Part shown: positions 37,501-48,228 of the stretch, piece after piece | Numbering within the stretch: the first letter of the stretch is position 1 | Layout of the letters: each line of letters begins with the position of its first letter | Origin: Carya illinoinensis | Lineage: Eukaryota > Streptophyta > Magnoliopsida > Fagales > Juglandaceae | Assembly (NCBI RefSeq): GCF_018687715.1 | Contig: NC_056758.1 | Coordinates: forward strand, 16,001,501-16,065,500 | DNA length: 64,000 bases | Reading direction: 5' to 3' | Notes under the pieces: generated by a model | Databases searched by the model: none | Seen by the model: only the letters and a program-made list of their open reading frames with translations | Told to the model about the DNA's origin: nothing | Program-made: the position numbers and the translations under genes

Positions 37501-40500
37501 TAAAAGACAAGCTAATCTTCTGCCCTTAAAATCAGCTAAACTACCATATACAGATTTGCCTAAAGATAGCCGACAGCTAGTATATCCTAATTAAGGAAAG
37601 AATAAAAGATTTACAAATATAGAAGATAGCTGTCAAAGCTGTACAAGGTATAGAATCTGCTGACTTTAAATGGATAGAATCTGCTGACTTTAAATGGCCA
37701 GCAGATTCCTTTGACATCCCCCCTCAAATTGATGCTGGCAAATCTACAAGCATCAATTTGCTAACAAGGAAATTATTGCGCTGATGTGTCATGGATTTGG
37801 TGAAGATATCCACGACCTGTAGAGTAGTGGAGATATGTGGGAGGGTGATAATATGGTGGTCATAGGCCTCCCGAATGAAGTGGCAGTCAACCTCTATGTG
37901 TTTAGCGCGTTCATGGTAACATGGCACTAGTGTTGTCAGCATGTAGTCGAATAGGTTGAACTTGGGAGAAACCAAGTTCTATAAGGAGACCATGTCGCCA
38001 AATGATCTTGGAGCATGCAGCAGGCATGGCTCAATACTCTGCTTCAGTTGATGATTTGGAGACATAGTCCTGTTTCTTGCATTTCCAAGAGATAAGTGCA
38101 TCACCAAGAAACATACACCATCTGATAGTAGATTTCCTTGTGTCTGGGCAGCCAGCCCAATCAGCGTCACTATAGGCTTGTAGCTGGAGTGAAGAACCAA
38201 TAGGGAAAAATAAGCCACAACTAGGTGTGCCAAGGATGTATCAAATGATACGTCGGATTGCAAATAGGTGGAGATGTCGAGGTTCTTGCATGAACTTGCT
38301 TACGATGTGGACAGCATAAGAGATGTCTAGTCAGGTGATGGTTAGATAGATAAGACTACCAACCAGCTTCCGATAGAGAGTAGGATCCTGAAGAAGCTCC
38401 CCTTCGTCCCGTCGATACTTCACAATAAGTTCCATGGGGGTGTCAACAGAAGTAGTGTCTTTGAGTCTGGCTAACTGAACCAAATCCTAAACATACCTGT
38501 GCTGACTCAAGAAAATACCTTGAGGTCGATGATGCACCTCTAACCCCAAGAGGTAGGTGAGCTGGTCAAGGTCTGTCATGTGGAAAGTAAAATGCAAAAA
38601 TTTTTGAATCTCAAAAATGCCCTCCATCAGAACCAGTGACAACGATGTCATCCACATAAACAAGGAGAACAACTATGCCCTTAGATGTCTTCTGTAGAAA
38701 ACGGGAGGACCCATTCTGACTCTGAGTGAAGGAAAAGCCAATGAGAGTGGATCGAAACTTTTCAAACCATACAAAGAGCGTTTTAGTTTGCAAACATCAT
38801 TAGGTGAGGAAGTAGGCATACCAAAGGGAAGTTTCATGAAAACTTCCTCCTTGAGATCACGGTGTAGAAATGCGTTCTTAACATCCATTTGATGCAAAGA
38901 CCATGATTGAGATGCAGCAAGAGCTAGTATGGTTCGCAAGATGGTCATCTTGGCTACCGGTAAGAAGGTTTCATCGTAGTCTTGGCCATACTCTGCTTGT
39001 TGCCAAGAACCACCAGCCGAGCCTTGTGACGATCTATGGATCCACTCGAATGAAGCTTGATAGAAAACACCAACTTACTGCCGAGGGGTTTCACAGTTAG
39101 GGGACATGGAACAACATCCCAGGTCTGGTTTTCTTCAAGTGCTAAAAGTTATGTTTCAATAGCTTTCTGCCAACACTCATGCTCCATTGGTTGCTTATAA
39201 GATGAGGGAATAGGAGTAGAAGACAAGATGGCTGTCAAGGATAAAGGAGGGGTGAAACCCCTATCTGGGGGTCTATGAATTTGAGTACTATGCCTGAGAG
39301 GAGCAGGTGCAGTTGCTGGAACAGGATCAGCAGTCTGAGAATGAACTTGAAGGAGATCGGGAGGTGCAAAAGTCTGATTTGATGTGGTGGAGGAGCGTCG
39401 TTGATACACTAGGAGAGGCTTAGTAGGTACGGGATTTGCATAAGAGTTAGTAAACAAGGGAAGAATAGAACATGAAGGAGAAAGGGGGTCGTGGTGAGTG
39501 GAGAAAAAATATGGGTTTTCTAGAAAGATGACATTTCTAGAAACCCGAATACGACACAAATTTGGATCATAGCAAAGAAAACCTTTATGGTGTACAGAAT
39601 ATCCTAAAAAAGCACATTGGACTGATTGAGCTGTGAGTTTTGTGCGTTTGTGTGCAGGAAGATGAACATAACACACACAACCAAAGGTACGAAGGTTAGA
39701 ATAATTTGGAGTGTGACCAAATAACCAAGTGTAAGGAGAGATGTGGTTCAATGAGGGAGAAGGCAATATATTGATAAGGTGGACAGCATTGGAGAGAGCT
39801 TCACAACAAAATCAAGAGGGGACATATGACTCTAAAAGAAGGGTGCGAACAACATCTAGAAGGTGACGGTTCTTTCTTTCAACCACCCCATTTTGTTGGG
39901 GGGTTAAAGGACAAGACCGTTGAGAGAGTATGCCATTAGTTTGCAAAAACTCCTAAAACAAATGAGACGTACTCACCCCCATTGTCAGATCGAAGGATTT
40001 TGATATTGGCAGAAAATTGGGTCTGAATATGAGAATGAAAGAGCTTGAAAACAGAGTATACTTCATCTTTAGAATACAGGAAATAAATTCACGTGAAACG
40101 ACTATAGTCATCAATAAAAGTGACGAAGTACTTGTAATTAGCATGAGAAGTAACCGGTGCCATACCCCACACATCACTATGTATCATATCAAAAGGCTGG
40201 ACTACTTTTGGTGTGTGAGTGGGAAATAGTAGAGTTTTACTTTTGCCAAGTCGACAAAAATTGCAATCAAATTGAACAGCACTAAGAGATGGTAACTCTT
40301 TATTCCCAAGTAAACCAGAATTTAGCAAATCATGAAGTACATTAGAGTTTGGATGTCCAAGACGTTTATGCCATGCTCGATAATCAACATGAGCATAATT
40401 ACAAGTGACAAAGGGCAAAGAAAAACATGGATACAAAGGAAATTGGAGAGGGAAAAGACATCCTATTTTAGGCCCACTCGCGATCATCTTCCCTGATTGT

Positions 40501-43500
40501 TGATCCTGCACAACACAACCAGATTTAGAGAATTCCACTTTACAATCATTGTCAACCAACTGACCAACAAAAACTAGATTAGTGGTAAGACCAGGAGAGA
40601 CAAAGACATTGGTTAGAGAAGGAGAAACATCACCGGTGGCTGTGACAGGTAAATGGTTGCCATCAGCAGTATGAATCTTGAGATTTCCAAAATATTTGTT
40701 TATATTGGTAAGAAAATGAGCATTATTTGTCATATGATGGGAAGCCCTAGAATCAAAGTACCAAGGAGGTGATGTAGAGAAGGGTTTTACCTGAGAGTCC
40801 TAAAGCAGAGAATGTAGAAATAATCATTTGTTGAATCATTTCAGTGGTCAAGGGTTGAATAGGAGCAAGAGCACGTTGTGTCAAAAGTGTTGTATCCACA
40901 GAACTACCAATACTAGAAGAGCCAACTGAGGCAGTATATGCTGTTTCAGATCTCTTGGGGGGTCGGGTAGGGCATTCCTTGATAATATGGCCATCCTTTT
41001 TGCAATAGTTGCAGAATTTTTTGGGCAATTTGAAGCGAAATGGCCAAATCCTGTGCAACAAAAGCACTGAACAACGCTTATATCCCTGCCTCTTAGCTTG
41101 CCCTGTGCTGCATAAGCCACGGGAACAGAGGTGGATCTATTTTGTTCACTGGTGGTTTGAGTGAGAAGGCGCTGCTCCTCACAAAACAAATCATTAAGGC
41201 ATGCATCCAAGGAGGGGACAGGTTCTCAGTTCATAAGATTAGACCTGGTGACTTCAAATTCAGATCTTAATTTCATAAGAAATCGATCCCTCTTAGTAGC
41301 TTCATGGACAGATTGAACAAAACTAAGACCTTCAGGAGGTAAGGTAGCACAGACTATATTAGTATATTCAGCCCAAATATTCATGAAGCTAGAGTAAAAA
41401 TCAGAGATAGAGAGACTGTCCTGTTGGAGATTGGCCAAGTCATGTTCAAGCTAGAACCGATGAGCAGTGTTGTGCTGACTGTAGAGCTTCTTGAGGTAAG
41501 TCCACATCTGGGCTACGGTCTTGGAGGGTCGAAGGTTCAAGATGATGTTGGATTCAACAGATACTAGAATCCACACCATGATTTGAGCATCCTTGACCTC
41601 CCACTTGGCATGCTGATGGGTTGCTACCATCAACATGGCCCCATAGATTCTTGCCTTTGACAAATATCTTGAAGTGGCATGCCTAGGCTGAGTAGTTTTT
41701 GCCATTAAAACAAACCAGGAAAGCATCAAACTTATCTGAAGACATGAGGCCGAGAGAGCTTGATCAAGAATAACCCAGAACAAGAGACTGAACTAGGGCT
41801 GAGTTGGACTTGAGAACAAGAGACACATGAGAGGAACAAAGACAGAACTAGGGCTGAGTTGGACAAGAGACATGTGAGAATTCAGAATTGTGGCTCTGAT
41901 GCCATGACAAACTTAGAGATCTTTGAGCAAAACTGTGTGTATCTCTCAGTGGAGATTTCCCATTTATATATACAAAATACAAGCTAATCTTCTGCCCTTA
42001 AAATCAGCTAGACTACCATATACAAATTTGCCTAAAGGTAGCCTACAGCTAGTATATCCTAATTAAGGAAAGAATAAAAGATTTACAAATATAGAAGATA
42101 GTTGTCAAAGCTGTACAAGGTATAGAATCTGCTAACTTTAAATGGATAGAATTTGCTGACTTTAAATGGATAGAATCTGCTGACTTTAAATGGCCAGCAA
42201 ATTCCTTTGACACATCTATTGTTACATTGTGAGGTGGCTAAGTTTTTGTGGGATGAGATCCTTAACCAGACTGGTGTGGCATGGGTAATGCTTGGAAGAG
42301 TTATGGACATTTTTAAGTGTTGGACAGGTATTAGGGGTAATGTTACGTTGCAGCTTTGTGGAAAATGATCCCTCATTGTATTATGTACTGTTTGCGGATG
42401 GAGAGAATGAATTTTTTTTAATTGGCACCGGGTGTCTCGAAATAGCATCCATACTAATCCCGAGGGTGCACAGACCCTCGGCAAAGAGTTTTCCACAAGT
42501 GCACATTAGTTAATTCAAGGGGAAGATCCCCCAGTCTGATAGCCCCTAGAGATTATTTGCACCCAAGGAGATTTGAATATTAGACCTGGAAGGAGCATAC
42601 GCCCAAACCCAAGGCCTTTACCACTTGAGCCAACCCCTAGGGATTATAATAGGCGTTTTAAAGACCAGGAGCATTCCTTGGACGAGCTGAAGAAATTCTT
42701 TTTCAACAAACTAGTTTCCTGGGCTTTGGTCATTATTTGTAATGGGGACAGCTTTCATAATTTGCCTGTATCCATCATCAATGCTTAGTGGTATTTAGGC
42801 GTATTCTGTGTATACTTCTTGTGTACTTGGGCTACAACTTTTTCTATTAATAAAGTTTTACTTTTACTTATAAAAACAAAGAGGAGAATATGATCATGAA
42901 AATAAAAGTTAAACCTGTTGAAGTCTATGGAAGATGTCCAAAGGGAGTGAGTGTTGAAGAAGAAAGTTTTGAGGTTCTCAAGGTATTTAAACTGTCCTAG
43001 TCATTTCCTACGTAGGAATCATAATCCTATTTCAACCAGGAATTCGAGTCTTCTTCCAAGTACAAGCCCTATCCTTTTCTAGGTAGGATTCCATATTATT
43101 TTGCTAGAATCCCAAAGAAATTTCTTTATGTTTCAAAATTAGGATGGTTTCATAATTTGAAACATCAAAAGTTCCTAATCCAAAACAACAAGAATTCCTA
43201 ACCAGGTCTAGTTTCCTAATTAGAAACAACTAACTGTCCTAATTTAGAACCAGGTTACTAATCCAATACACCCCAAGTTTCATAATCCAAGGCTGCTTTC
43301 CTAATCTAGGACAACATCCTCTCTTTAATTCCACATAATAGATCTTTTCTAGTCTTCTTCCAAGTACAAGCCCTATCCTTTTCTAGGTAGGATTCCATAT
43401 TATTTTGCTAGAATCCCAAGGAAATTTCTTTATGTGTCAAAATTAGGATGGTTTCATAACTTGAAACATCAAAAGTTCCTAATCCAAAACAACAAGAATT

Positions 43501-46500
43501 CCTAACCAGATCTACCTAATTAGAAACAACTAACTATCCTAATTTAGAACCAGGTTACTAATCCAATACACCCCAAGTTTCCTAATCCAAGGCTGCTTTC
43601 CTAATCTAGGACAACATCCTCTCTTTAATTCCACATAATAGATCTTATCAACTCTTGCCCAACATGGTAGTGCGAATCCATTAGGAGTACTAAGTTTGTG
43701 CTATAGTCCAGTAGCACTCAATCTGTTTAATAAGTAGAAAGAGTAACACTAGTCAGTCTGTCACACAGCACTTAAAGAAAACTCCATAACTTTGATGTTT
43801 AAGCAAATTGCTACATTCTTGTGGGGGAGGAATTGGCAATGAGTTCAAGTTCCACCTAGTTAGGTGGGATAAGATGCGCACCACAATTGTTGGTGTTGAA
43901 TTGGTTATTAAAAATATGCTCTCATTCAATAAAGCCTATGAAGGAAATGGTTGCTGTGGTATACCATCGAGAGGGAAGCTTTGTGGTGATTTGTTGTGTA
44001 AACCAAAATATGATAACGTGTGGGGAGGATGGTGTTGAAATGAGGTCAGTGGGCCTTTTAGGGTGGGGTGACCTCTTGCTTTATTAAATTTAAGGTGGAT
44101 GAGGAATCTAAATAATCAGATTTGGGTATGATGTGTGGTGTGAGGACCAACCTTTGAAGACCGTATAAGTAGAGTTGTTCCATTTATCTTATCATAAGGA
44201 GGTTTCGGCTATAGAACACTTGTAGATCTCAGATAATGTGCTCAAGTGGAATATTACTTTTATAGGATCAGCCCATTATTGGGAGTTAAGTGTTTTCTCT
44301 TCATTCTTCAACTGGTTGCACTCATTTTAGGTGGAGAAGCAGTAGTGTTGATCAAATATTTTGGACTCCATCCAAAAGATGGAAATTCGAGGTCATGTCC
44401 AATTTCAAAAAGCTCCTCCAATCATTGGCCCTTCTTTATCCTATAAGTGTATTTAGAGAAACAAGACATCCACCAGAGTAGCTATCTTTGTGTATGGCAA
44501 CCTTGGGAAAGATTTGCACTTTTTTCATAAGTTGAGAATTTTTTTTTTTTATCAAGAGTTAAGCCTTGGGAAAGATTTTAACGATGGGTATCTTGAGAAA
44601 AAGGCATATTGTAGTATTGAAATGGTGCTGTATGTGCAAGCAAAACAGGGAAAATATTGATCACGTTTTACTGCATTGACAGTAAGTGAGGAGCTTATGG
44701 GTTGGGATTTTTAACACTTTTGGGATTGAGTGGGTTGTGCCCTAGAGGGTGGACTTATTGGTATGTTGGCAGTCTCCTTGTGATGACCACAAAAATTCAA
44801 AATTTGGAGGATGGCCCCTTTATGTTTGATGTGGTGCATTTGGCAAGAGTGTAATACCCAAGCTTTTGAAGACTCAGAGAGGACGATGAAGGAACTAAAA
44901 GCCATATTGCCTATCAATCTTTATGCTTGGACGAAAGCTCACAACAGTCCCCATGTTTCCAACCTTTTAGATTTTAAGGATTTTTGCTCTTAATCACAGT
45001 CTTGCTAGTTGGGTGTATCCTTTTGTATACTTCTTGTGTACTTGGAGTTGTAATACCCAAGCTTCTGAAGACTCAGAGAGAACGATGGCGGAACTAAAAG
45101 CCATATTGCTTAACAATCTTCATGCTTGGACGAAAGTTCACAACAGCCCCCATGTTTCCAACCTCTTAGATTTTAACAATTTTGCTCTTTTTCACCTTCT
45201 TGCTAGTTGGGTGTATCTTTTTGTATACTTCTTGTGTACTTAAAGTTGTGCCCCTTTGCACTTTCAATAAAATTTTGCATTACTTGCAAAAAAAAAAATT
45301 AAGTACGCATGCTCAATTTAATAGATACATTTATATATAGACATTTAGTAGCCAACCATGATGGGACTTAAAAGACTTTTTAAGTTTTGACTACTAAGCT
45401 CAACCTAGCAAAGAATAGAAACCATAAAATATAAAAATATAAGAGCGGTCCTGATGGTTTGCACTTGATAAGCTTGTGAAAAGATTGACAGCATGGATGA
45501 GAATAACATTCCACCACCAAATATGTAAAAGATTATTATAGAAGACTGAGAACTAGACAGTTCCAAGTCTTGATGAAAATTATAGGATAAAAACAATGGA
45601 TGAACTTAAACGTCTCTATTTCAGCACTTGTTCCTTTGGGCAGTAGCTAAAGATTTCCATTGCATAAATATAAATACATACATCTTTTTCTCCCTACTCG
45701 TAGTTTTTCGTAACTTAAAACACATGCACATCATATGCATAATAGATGGATGCAACACAAAAACACGATAAACTTGTGAACATAACATATCAAGTAAGAT
45801 AACTTAAAGTGGGCTTTGGAAGAAAAGGCAACAATTTATGGGTGTGGAAACTGATAAACACAATTTTTTTCACAACCCTTCTCGCAATCATAGTTTAAAT
45901 GATGGCCATTTTTGTAAAATAACTCATAAAATAATTACAAAAGTATTTTAAATGATGGGTACTATTATTTTATAGAAGTACTCCCATTTAAAACTGAAAA
46001 GTGAAAAGAATTGTTTGTCCATCATTACTCCAATGGTAATCAAGCAGAGTAAATAATCTACCTTTGTTCAGGTGGCGCGTAGCCAAAACTGGTCATTAGA
46101 GTAGGTTTCATAAAAAGAAAACAAGAAATCGAGGCAATGCGTTTGATGCGTTCTAAATTGAGTCTTAAAAAAAAAATAGAACCGTCAATTAAAGAACGCG
46201 AGTTTTTTCTGCAAAGCAGGAAAAGCTAATTTTGAAAGGAAAGCAAGGACGAGACAATGGCAAATGATGAGAGAATACCTCCAACAGAAAACGTGCACGG
46301 CGGTAGTACCCCAAACCAGCCCACATTTCATTCACCTCCTGCTCACAAGATTAAAAGGACTAGAGTTCTCAATCTATGCATGAACCAACGAAACAAATAG
46401 AGACGGTTTTGTTTAAATTAGAGAAAAATAAAAATAAAAGGAGCCTTCTTTACCTCAAGAGAAGCCTGAGAGAGAAGGTGAAGGGTTGGCCATTTGTGCA

Positions 46501-46864
46501 TCCAACGGTTGTAGTATTGAATGACAGTCTGAACCCTCGTCTGTTGAAGCATTACTTCCGAAACCCAAACCCCATAAGCCCTTTCTTCCGGTGGTTGTGA
46601 TGGTGATGATGAATCTAATTTCTTTGAGCGCCAGGGCAGGTCCCTCTTGTTCAGGTCGTACCACTCCAACAAACATTCCCTAATTTTCTGGGTTTCATCC
46701 CCACTGAAACTCCACTTAACAATATCTTCTATGTCATCTTCTTCTTGTTTCTCTGTTGGTGAATGCGGTCGTTCTCTAGCCACTCGTCGGGGCCTCTCAA
46801 CAACGACCGCTTTCTTACCTTGCTTCTTCTGCTTCCGTTTCTTATTATTTTCCTCGTCCTCCAT
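27592..46864 (-). CDS. MUTYH: Adenine DNA glycosylase (MutY/MUTYH homologue), 7 exons
   Basis: Removes adenine mispaired with 8-oxoguanine in base-excision repair, in the nucleus and possibly organelles. Joining exons 46864-46454, 46338-46279, 35791-35672, 35606-35509, 35121-34580, 28323-28217 and 27675-27592 gives 473 codons with every phase matching. Residues 60-275 are the HhH-GPD fold: [15 protein letters not shown] with catalytic Glu103, a helix-hairpin-helix [11 protein letters not shown] (178-188), and PVVDGNV with catalytic Asp203. The 4Fe-4S ligands are Cys257, 264, 267 and 273 (C-x6-C-x2-C-x5-C). About 300-445 is the NUDIX-like 8-oxoG recognition domain with FTHIRL. Basic clusters at both ends could be nuclear signals. 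An in-frame ATG 58 codons upstream (47038) could add an organelle presequence. Introns 2 and 5 are swollen by TEs. No coding damage is visible. Confidence 0.93.
28217..28323 (-). CDS. MUTYH: MUTYH exon 6
   Basis: Starting GG to complete the phase-1 codon, it encodes [19 protein letters not shown] and then [12 protein letters not shown], the conserved end of the NUDIX-like domain, and stops at AAG|GTAAAT. The acceptor is ATGAAG. Confidence 0.92.
28930..31260 (-). mobile_element. 5'-truncated LINE in MUTYH intron 5
   Basis: Minus-strand frames give, in order, RT pieces (about 31200-30505, with [19 protein letters not shown]), the post-RT region (30371-30084: [29 protein letters not shown]) and the C-terminal zf-RVT end (29361-29152: [20 protein letters not shown]). 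Frames are broken. An internal tandem duplication lies at 29580-30047. Orientation is the same as the host gene. Confidence 0.8.
29580..30047. repeat. Tandem duplication (~240-bp unit) within the LINE
   Basis: The block from TATGATCTTGTCAATAGTTC through CACCACACAGTAT occurs at about 29581-29813 and again at about 29815-30047. The only clear differences are a few bases, including AATTAATGTT against AAAGTTAACATT. The high similarity suggests a more recent event than the LINE insertion. Confidence 0.9.
31303..31632. mobile_element. Tourist/PIF-Harbinger-type MITE
   Basis: A 330-bp element starts GGGGATGTTTTGGA and ends TCCAAACATGCCC, flanked by TAA on both sides (31300-31302 and 31633-31635). 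The 3-bp TAA duplication and the inverted repeats fit the PIF/Harbinger superfamily. The interior is AT-rich and non-coding. It sits in intron 5 of the MUTYH gene. Confidence 0.8.
31900..33290 (-). mobile_element. Second LINE fragment in MUTYH intron 5
   Basis: The minus-strand frame at 32280-31978 carries [19 protein letters not shown] and [13 protein letters not shown], the zf-RVT region. Upstream, 33290-32890 encodes broken post-RT sequence (for example [15 protein letters not shown]). It is split by a MITE at 32273-32609. Confidence 0.75.
32273..32609. mobile_element. MITE with CTCATTTGGATGTTG inverted repeats
   Basis: It begins GCCTCATTTGGATGTTG and ends CAACATCCAAATGAGCCC, so the inverted repeats are nearly perfect. 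It interrupts the LINE frame. The interior resembles the MITEs at 12.7 and 13.2 kb (TTGAATAAAAATATTATAAA). TAA is present on the left, but the right copy of the target duplication is not intact. Confidence 0.75.
33310..33670 (+). mobile_element. LINE 3' fragment, plus strand
   Basis: A broken plus-strand frame gives [20 protein letters not shown], the zf-RVT region of the same kind of LINE but in the opposite orientation to its neighbours. The rest is degraded. About 33680-34500 shows nothing recognisable. Confidence 0.6.
34532..34574. repeat. (GA)n microsatellite beside the intron 5 splice donor
   Basis: About 21 GA units in plus orientation read (TC)n on the coding strand and begin five bases downstream of the GTTTG donor of MUTYH exon 5. 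Confidence 0.95.
34580..35121 (-). CDS. MUTYH: MUTYH exon 5
   Basis: It completes the Trp codon and continues [20 protein letters not shown], the iron-sulfur loop and most of the NUDIX-like domain ([29 protein letters not shown]). The donor is AAAAG|GTTTGC, followed within a few bases by a (TC)n run. It ends in phase 1. Confidence 0.93.
35509..35606 (-). CDS. MUTYH: MUTYH exon 4
   Basis: It carries the catalytic Asp in [15 protein letters not shown] and continues to VKKIW, with the Trp codon split across the next intron (TG|GTGAGC). The acceptor is ATCAG. Confidence 0.93.
35672..35791 (-). CDS. MUTYH: MUTYH exon 3
   Basis: Forty codons begin GAKMVV, contain the helix-hairpin-helix [17 protein letters not shown] and end TTTGGGGAG|GTGAGT. 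Both borders are phase 0. The acceptor is TGTAAG. Confidence 0.93.
36417..36690 (-). mobile_element. LINE 3' end, minus strand
   Basis: The minus strand ends CTTGTGTACTTGGATTGCG, then CATGAAATCTTATTACTTAT, the characteristic 3' tail of the LINE family seen elsewhere in the window (compare 42830-42885). Only the tail is present. Confidence 0.5.
37435..37716 (-). repeat. 3' LTR of the intronic Copia
   Basis: This 282-bp LTR has two copies of the 24-bp unit TGGATAGAATCTGCTGACTT-TAAA (with variation) near its right end, where the partner LTR has three. Confidence 0.9.
41905..42212 (-). repeat. 5' LTR of the intronic Copia
   Basis: This 308-bp LTR differs from its partner by about 13 substitutions by eye, a two-base insertion and one extra 24-bp unit. 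Confidence 0.9.
42409..42645 (-). mobile_element. tRNA-derived SINE
   Basis: The minus strand starts CCTAGGGGTTGGCTCAAGTG, an RNA polymerase III A-box (TGGCTCAAGTGG). A degenerate B-box follows about 45 bases on (ATTCAAATCTC), then a unique body, then an A-rich end (TTTTTTTTAATT on the plus strand). It splits the LINE frame at its WRERN-like motif. Target-site edges are blurred (AATGAA on the left, ATTATAA on the right). Confidence 0.75.
43047..43646. repeat. Tandem duplication, 304-bp period
   Basis: The block starting AGTCTTCTTCCAAGTACAAG and ending CACATAATAGATCTT occurs at 43047-43350 and 43351-43646. Differences are few (for example a missing TAGTTTC in the second copy). It is non-coding and lies in MUTYH intron 2. 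Confidence 0.95.
43790..45300 (+). mobile_element. LINE 3' fragment in MUTYH intron 2
   Basis: Broken plus-strand frames include [18 protein letters not shown] (43840-43890) and the C-terminal end [20 protein letters not shown] (about 44830-44890). It finishes with CTTTCAATAAAATTTTGC and an A run near 45290. The last ~200 bp (from TGTAATACCCAAGCTT) is tandemly duplicated at about 44850-45050 and 45051-45240. Confidence 0.8.
45301..46278. other. Remainder of MUTYH intron 2, nothing recognised
   Basis: AT-rich sequence with no coding, repeat or TE signature that I could define. It ends at the GTATTC donor of exon 2. Confidence 0.5.
46279..46338 (-). CDS. MUTYH: MUTYH exon 2
   Basis: Twenty codons, [20 protein letters not shown], cover the family's WAGLGYYxRAR motif. 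The acceptor is GAGCAG and the donor GAG|GTATTC, both phase 0. A 10.5-kb intron follows. Confidence 0.93.
46454..46864 (-). CDS. MUTYH: MUTYH exon 1
   Basis: It encodes residues 1-137: a charged Lys-rich start, then the beginning of the glycosylase fold with DLPWR and the catalytic EVMLQQT block. It ends CTTGAG|GTAAAG in phase 0. The ATG at 46864 is preferred because the charged start resembles nuclear homologues; the frame stays open upstream to 47038. Confidence 0.9.
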
Positions 46865-47158
46865 GCTTGAAATGCAAAACCCGCTTGCCCTTTTTGATTT
46901 TGAAGCAGAAGTAGCAACCGATGCGTGGTGCTCAGTGAGTCCAACAAAGTGCTGGGCCGTCAACTTCCTGTCGTAAAAGACATTGATCTGCATGAGTATC
47001 AGCTTCCAATCGGCGTGTCGAATCTTATAACTCAGCAACCAACAACAGTTTCGCAGAAAATTGGATTTGAAAATTTGGGTCCCACAGCCACTTGAAAATT
47101 TGATTTTTTTTCCATTGAAATTTAAGTAACATTTAAGAAAAAGTAAGAAATATGTTTC

Positions 47159-47350
47159 TGTTGTGAACTAAATGAAAAATCGAGAAAGCTTCCGAGATAT
47201 AGAGAATGAGAGAGAGGTTCATATTGATCCGTAATCTGAATTTAGAAACATTCATATATATAAGAGTATAAATGTTTTAATTGACGACTACGATCTGATT
47301 AATTATAACGGCTAAATGTAATTATACAATACAAATTCATTTATAATACA
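47159..47350 (-). repeat. 3' LTR of the upstream Copia
   Basis: It lies 295 bp upstream of the MUTYH ATG. GTTTC precedes it. It contains GAGAATGAGAGAGAGGTTCA and a TATATATA stretch. Confidence 0.9.
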
Positions 47351-48228
47351 TCTCATTTAGATGACCATATTTAAATAATATACTTTGTTAAAACATTATC
47401 AAAGAAAAACCCTGTGAAAAAAAAAAAAAAACTAATAACGAAAGAAAAAGAGTACAGTATTCATGTATACCGCCAAGTGTTTTAGGATTGCCTCATTAAA
47501 ACCTTGCAAAGAAAAACCCAGTAGGATAAAACCTTAGCGAAAGAAAAAGAGTACAATCAGCGTAAATTTTCAAGACATTATTTCTCCTGAAAAGTGCATG
47601 ATAATAGGTCTTCAAGTCTCTGCATTCCAATGTTCTATACAATCTTTTTAAATGTTGCAGTTGGTAATATTTTAGTGAATAAATCTGCCAGATTATTACT
47701 TGACCGTATCTTCTTGACATCAATTTCACATTTCTCCTTATGAATTGTAGTGATATTCTTATGTGGATCTAAAAGATAACCTGCATCCGTATATCCAACT
47801 AATTGTGAACTTGATCCATGTTGATAAAATAATCACATATGGTGAAATTCACCATATTGATTCAAGATCATTTTAATATTAAATTCATTACTCTTCTAGA
47901 GTTATGCTCTTCTGGAGTTCTTGTAAATAACACAGTTAGTGGAAAATTCATCAAAATTAAACCGCTAACCTCTTTTTTCAACAAAAACGGTGGCCAGCTT
48001 TTTAGATCAGACAAGCACTGCAGGATTTTCAACTCTTCTGTAACTGTCAGGCGCCGCAAAGTTATGATGCTACATCTCTTGTCTGTTGTAGAAAGATGCT
48101 TCACGAGAGATGCTGTGAAGTAAAGAAATGCTTTGTCATAATTTTCTCTATAAAAGAGATATTCAGCTCATCTTCATTTGCATTTCATTTTCTTCACTTT
48201 TCTGTAATTATACTGCATTCTTAATTTA

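Larger units (their letters stand above)
37435..42212 (-). mobile_element. Copia LTR retrotransposon, decayed, both LTRs present
   Basis: The LTRs are 37435-37716 (282 bp) and 41905-42212 (308 bp), both TGACAAAC...TTTGACA, with target duplication CATCT at 37430-37434 and 42213-42217. On the minus strand the primer-binding site TGGCATCAGAGCCA (initiator-Met tRNA type) follows the 5' LTR, and the purine tract TTTGAGGGGGGA precedes the 3' LTR. Domains in order: gag (41783-41226), zinc knuckles ([14 protein letters not shown] and [14 protein letters not shown]), protease remnant, integrase zinc (HKRLGHPN...CNFC) and core, RT ([12 protein letters not shown] at about 38640-38680), RNase H remnant to about 37980. 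Several stops and frameshifts disable it. Size and layout suit an Ale/Retrofit-type Copia. Confidence 0.93.
36690..42885 (+). mobile_element. LINE 3' portion in MUTYH intron 2, host of a nested Copia and a SINE
   Basis: Plus-strand frames give the post-RT block (36860-36960: [29 protein letters not shown]) and the zf-RVT region (37330-37433: [20 protein letters not shown]). There the frame is cut by the Copia at 37435-42212. It resumes after 42217 with [14 protein letters not shown], then MWRE-like sequence cut again by the SINE, then [19 protein letters not shown] and the tail CTTGTGTACTTGGG followed by TTACTTATAAAAA. It is 5' truncated, as is usual for LINEs. Confidence 0.85.

Noticed and set aside
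42560..42650. A tRNA gene suggested by TGGCTCAAGTGG and a B-box-like word
   Set aside because: There is no cloverleaf or acceptor stem. The poly-A side and LINE interruption fit a SINE head.
46865..47038. Extending MUTYH exon 1 to the upstream ATG at 47038
   Set aside because: The frame is open, but the extra 58 residues do not resemble the family. I kept it only as an alternative start that might add an organelle presequence.
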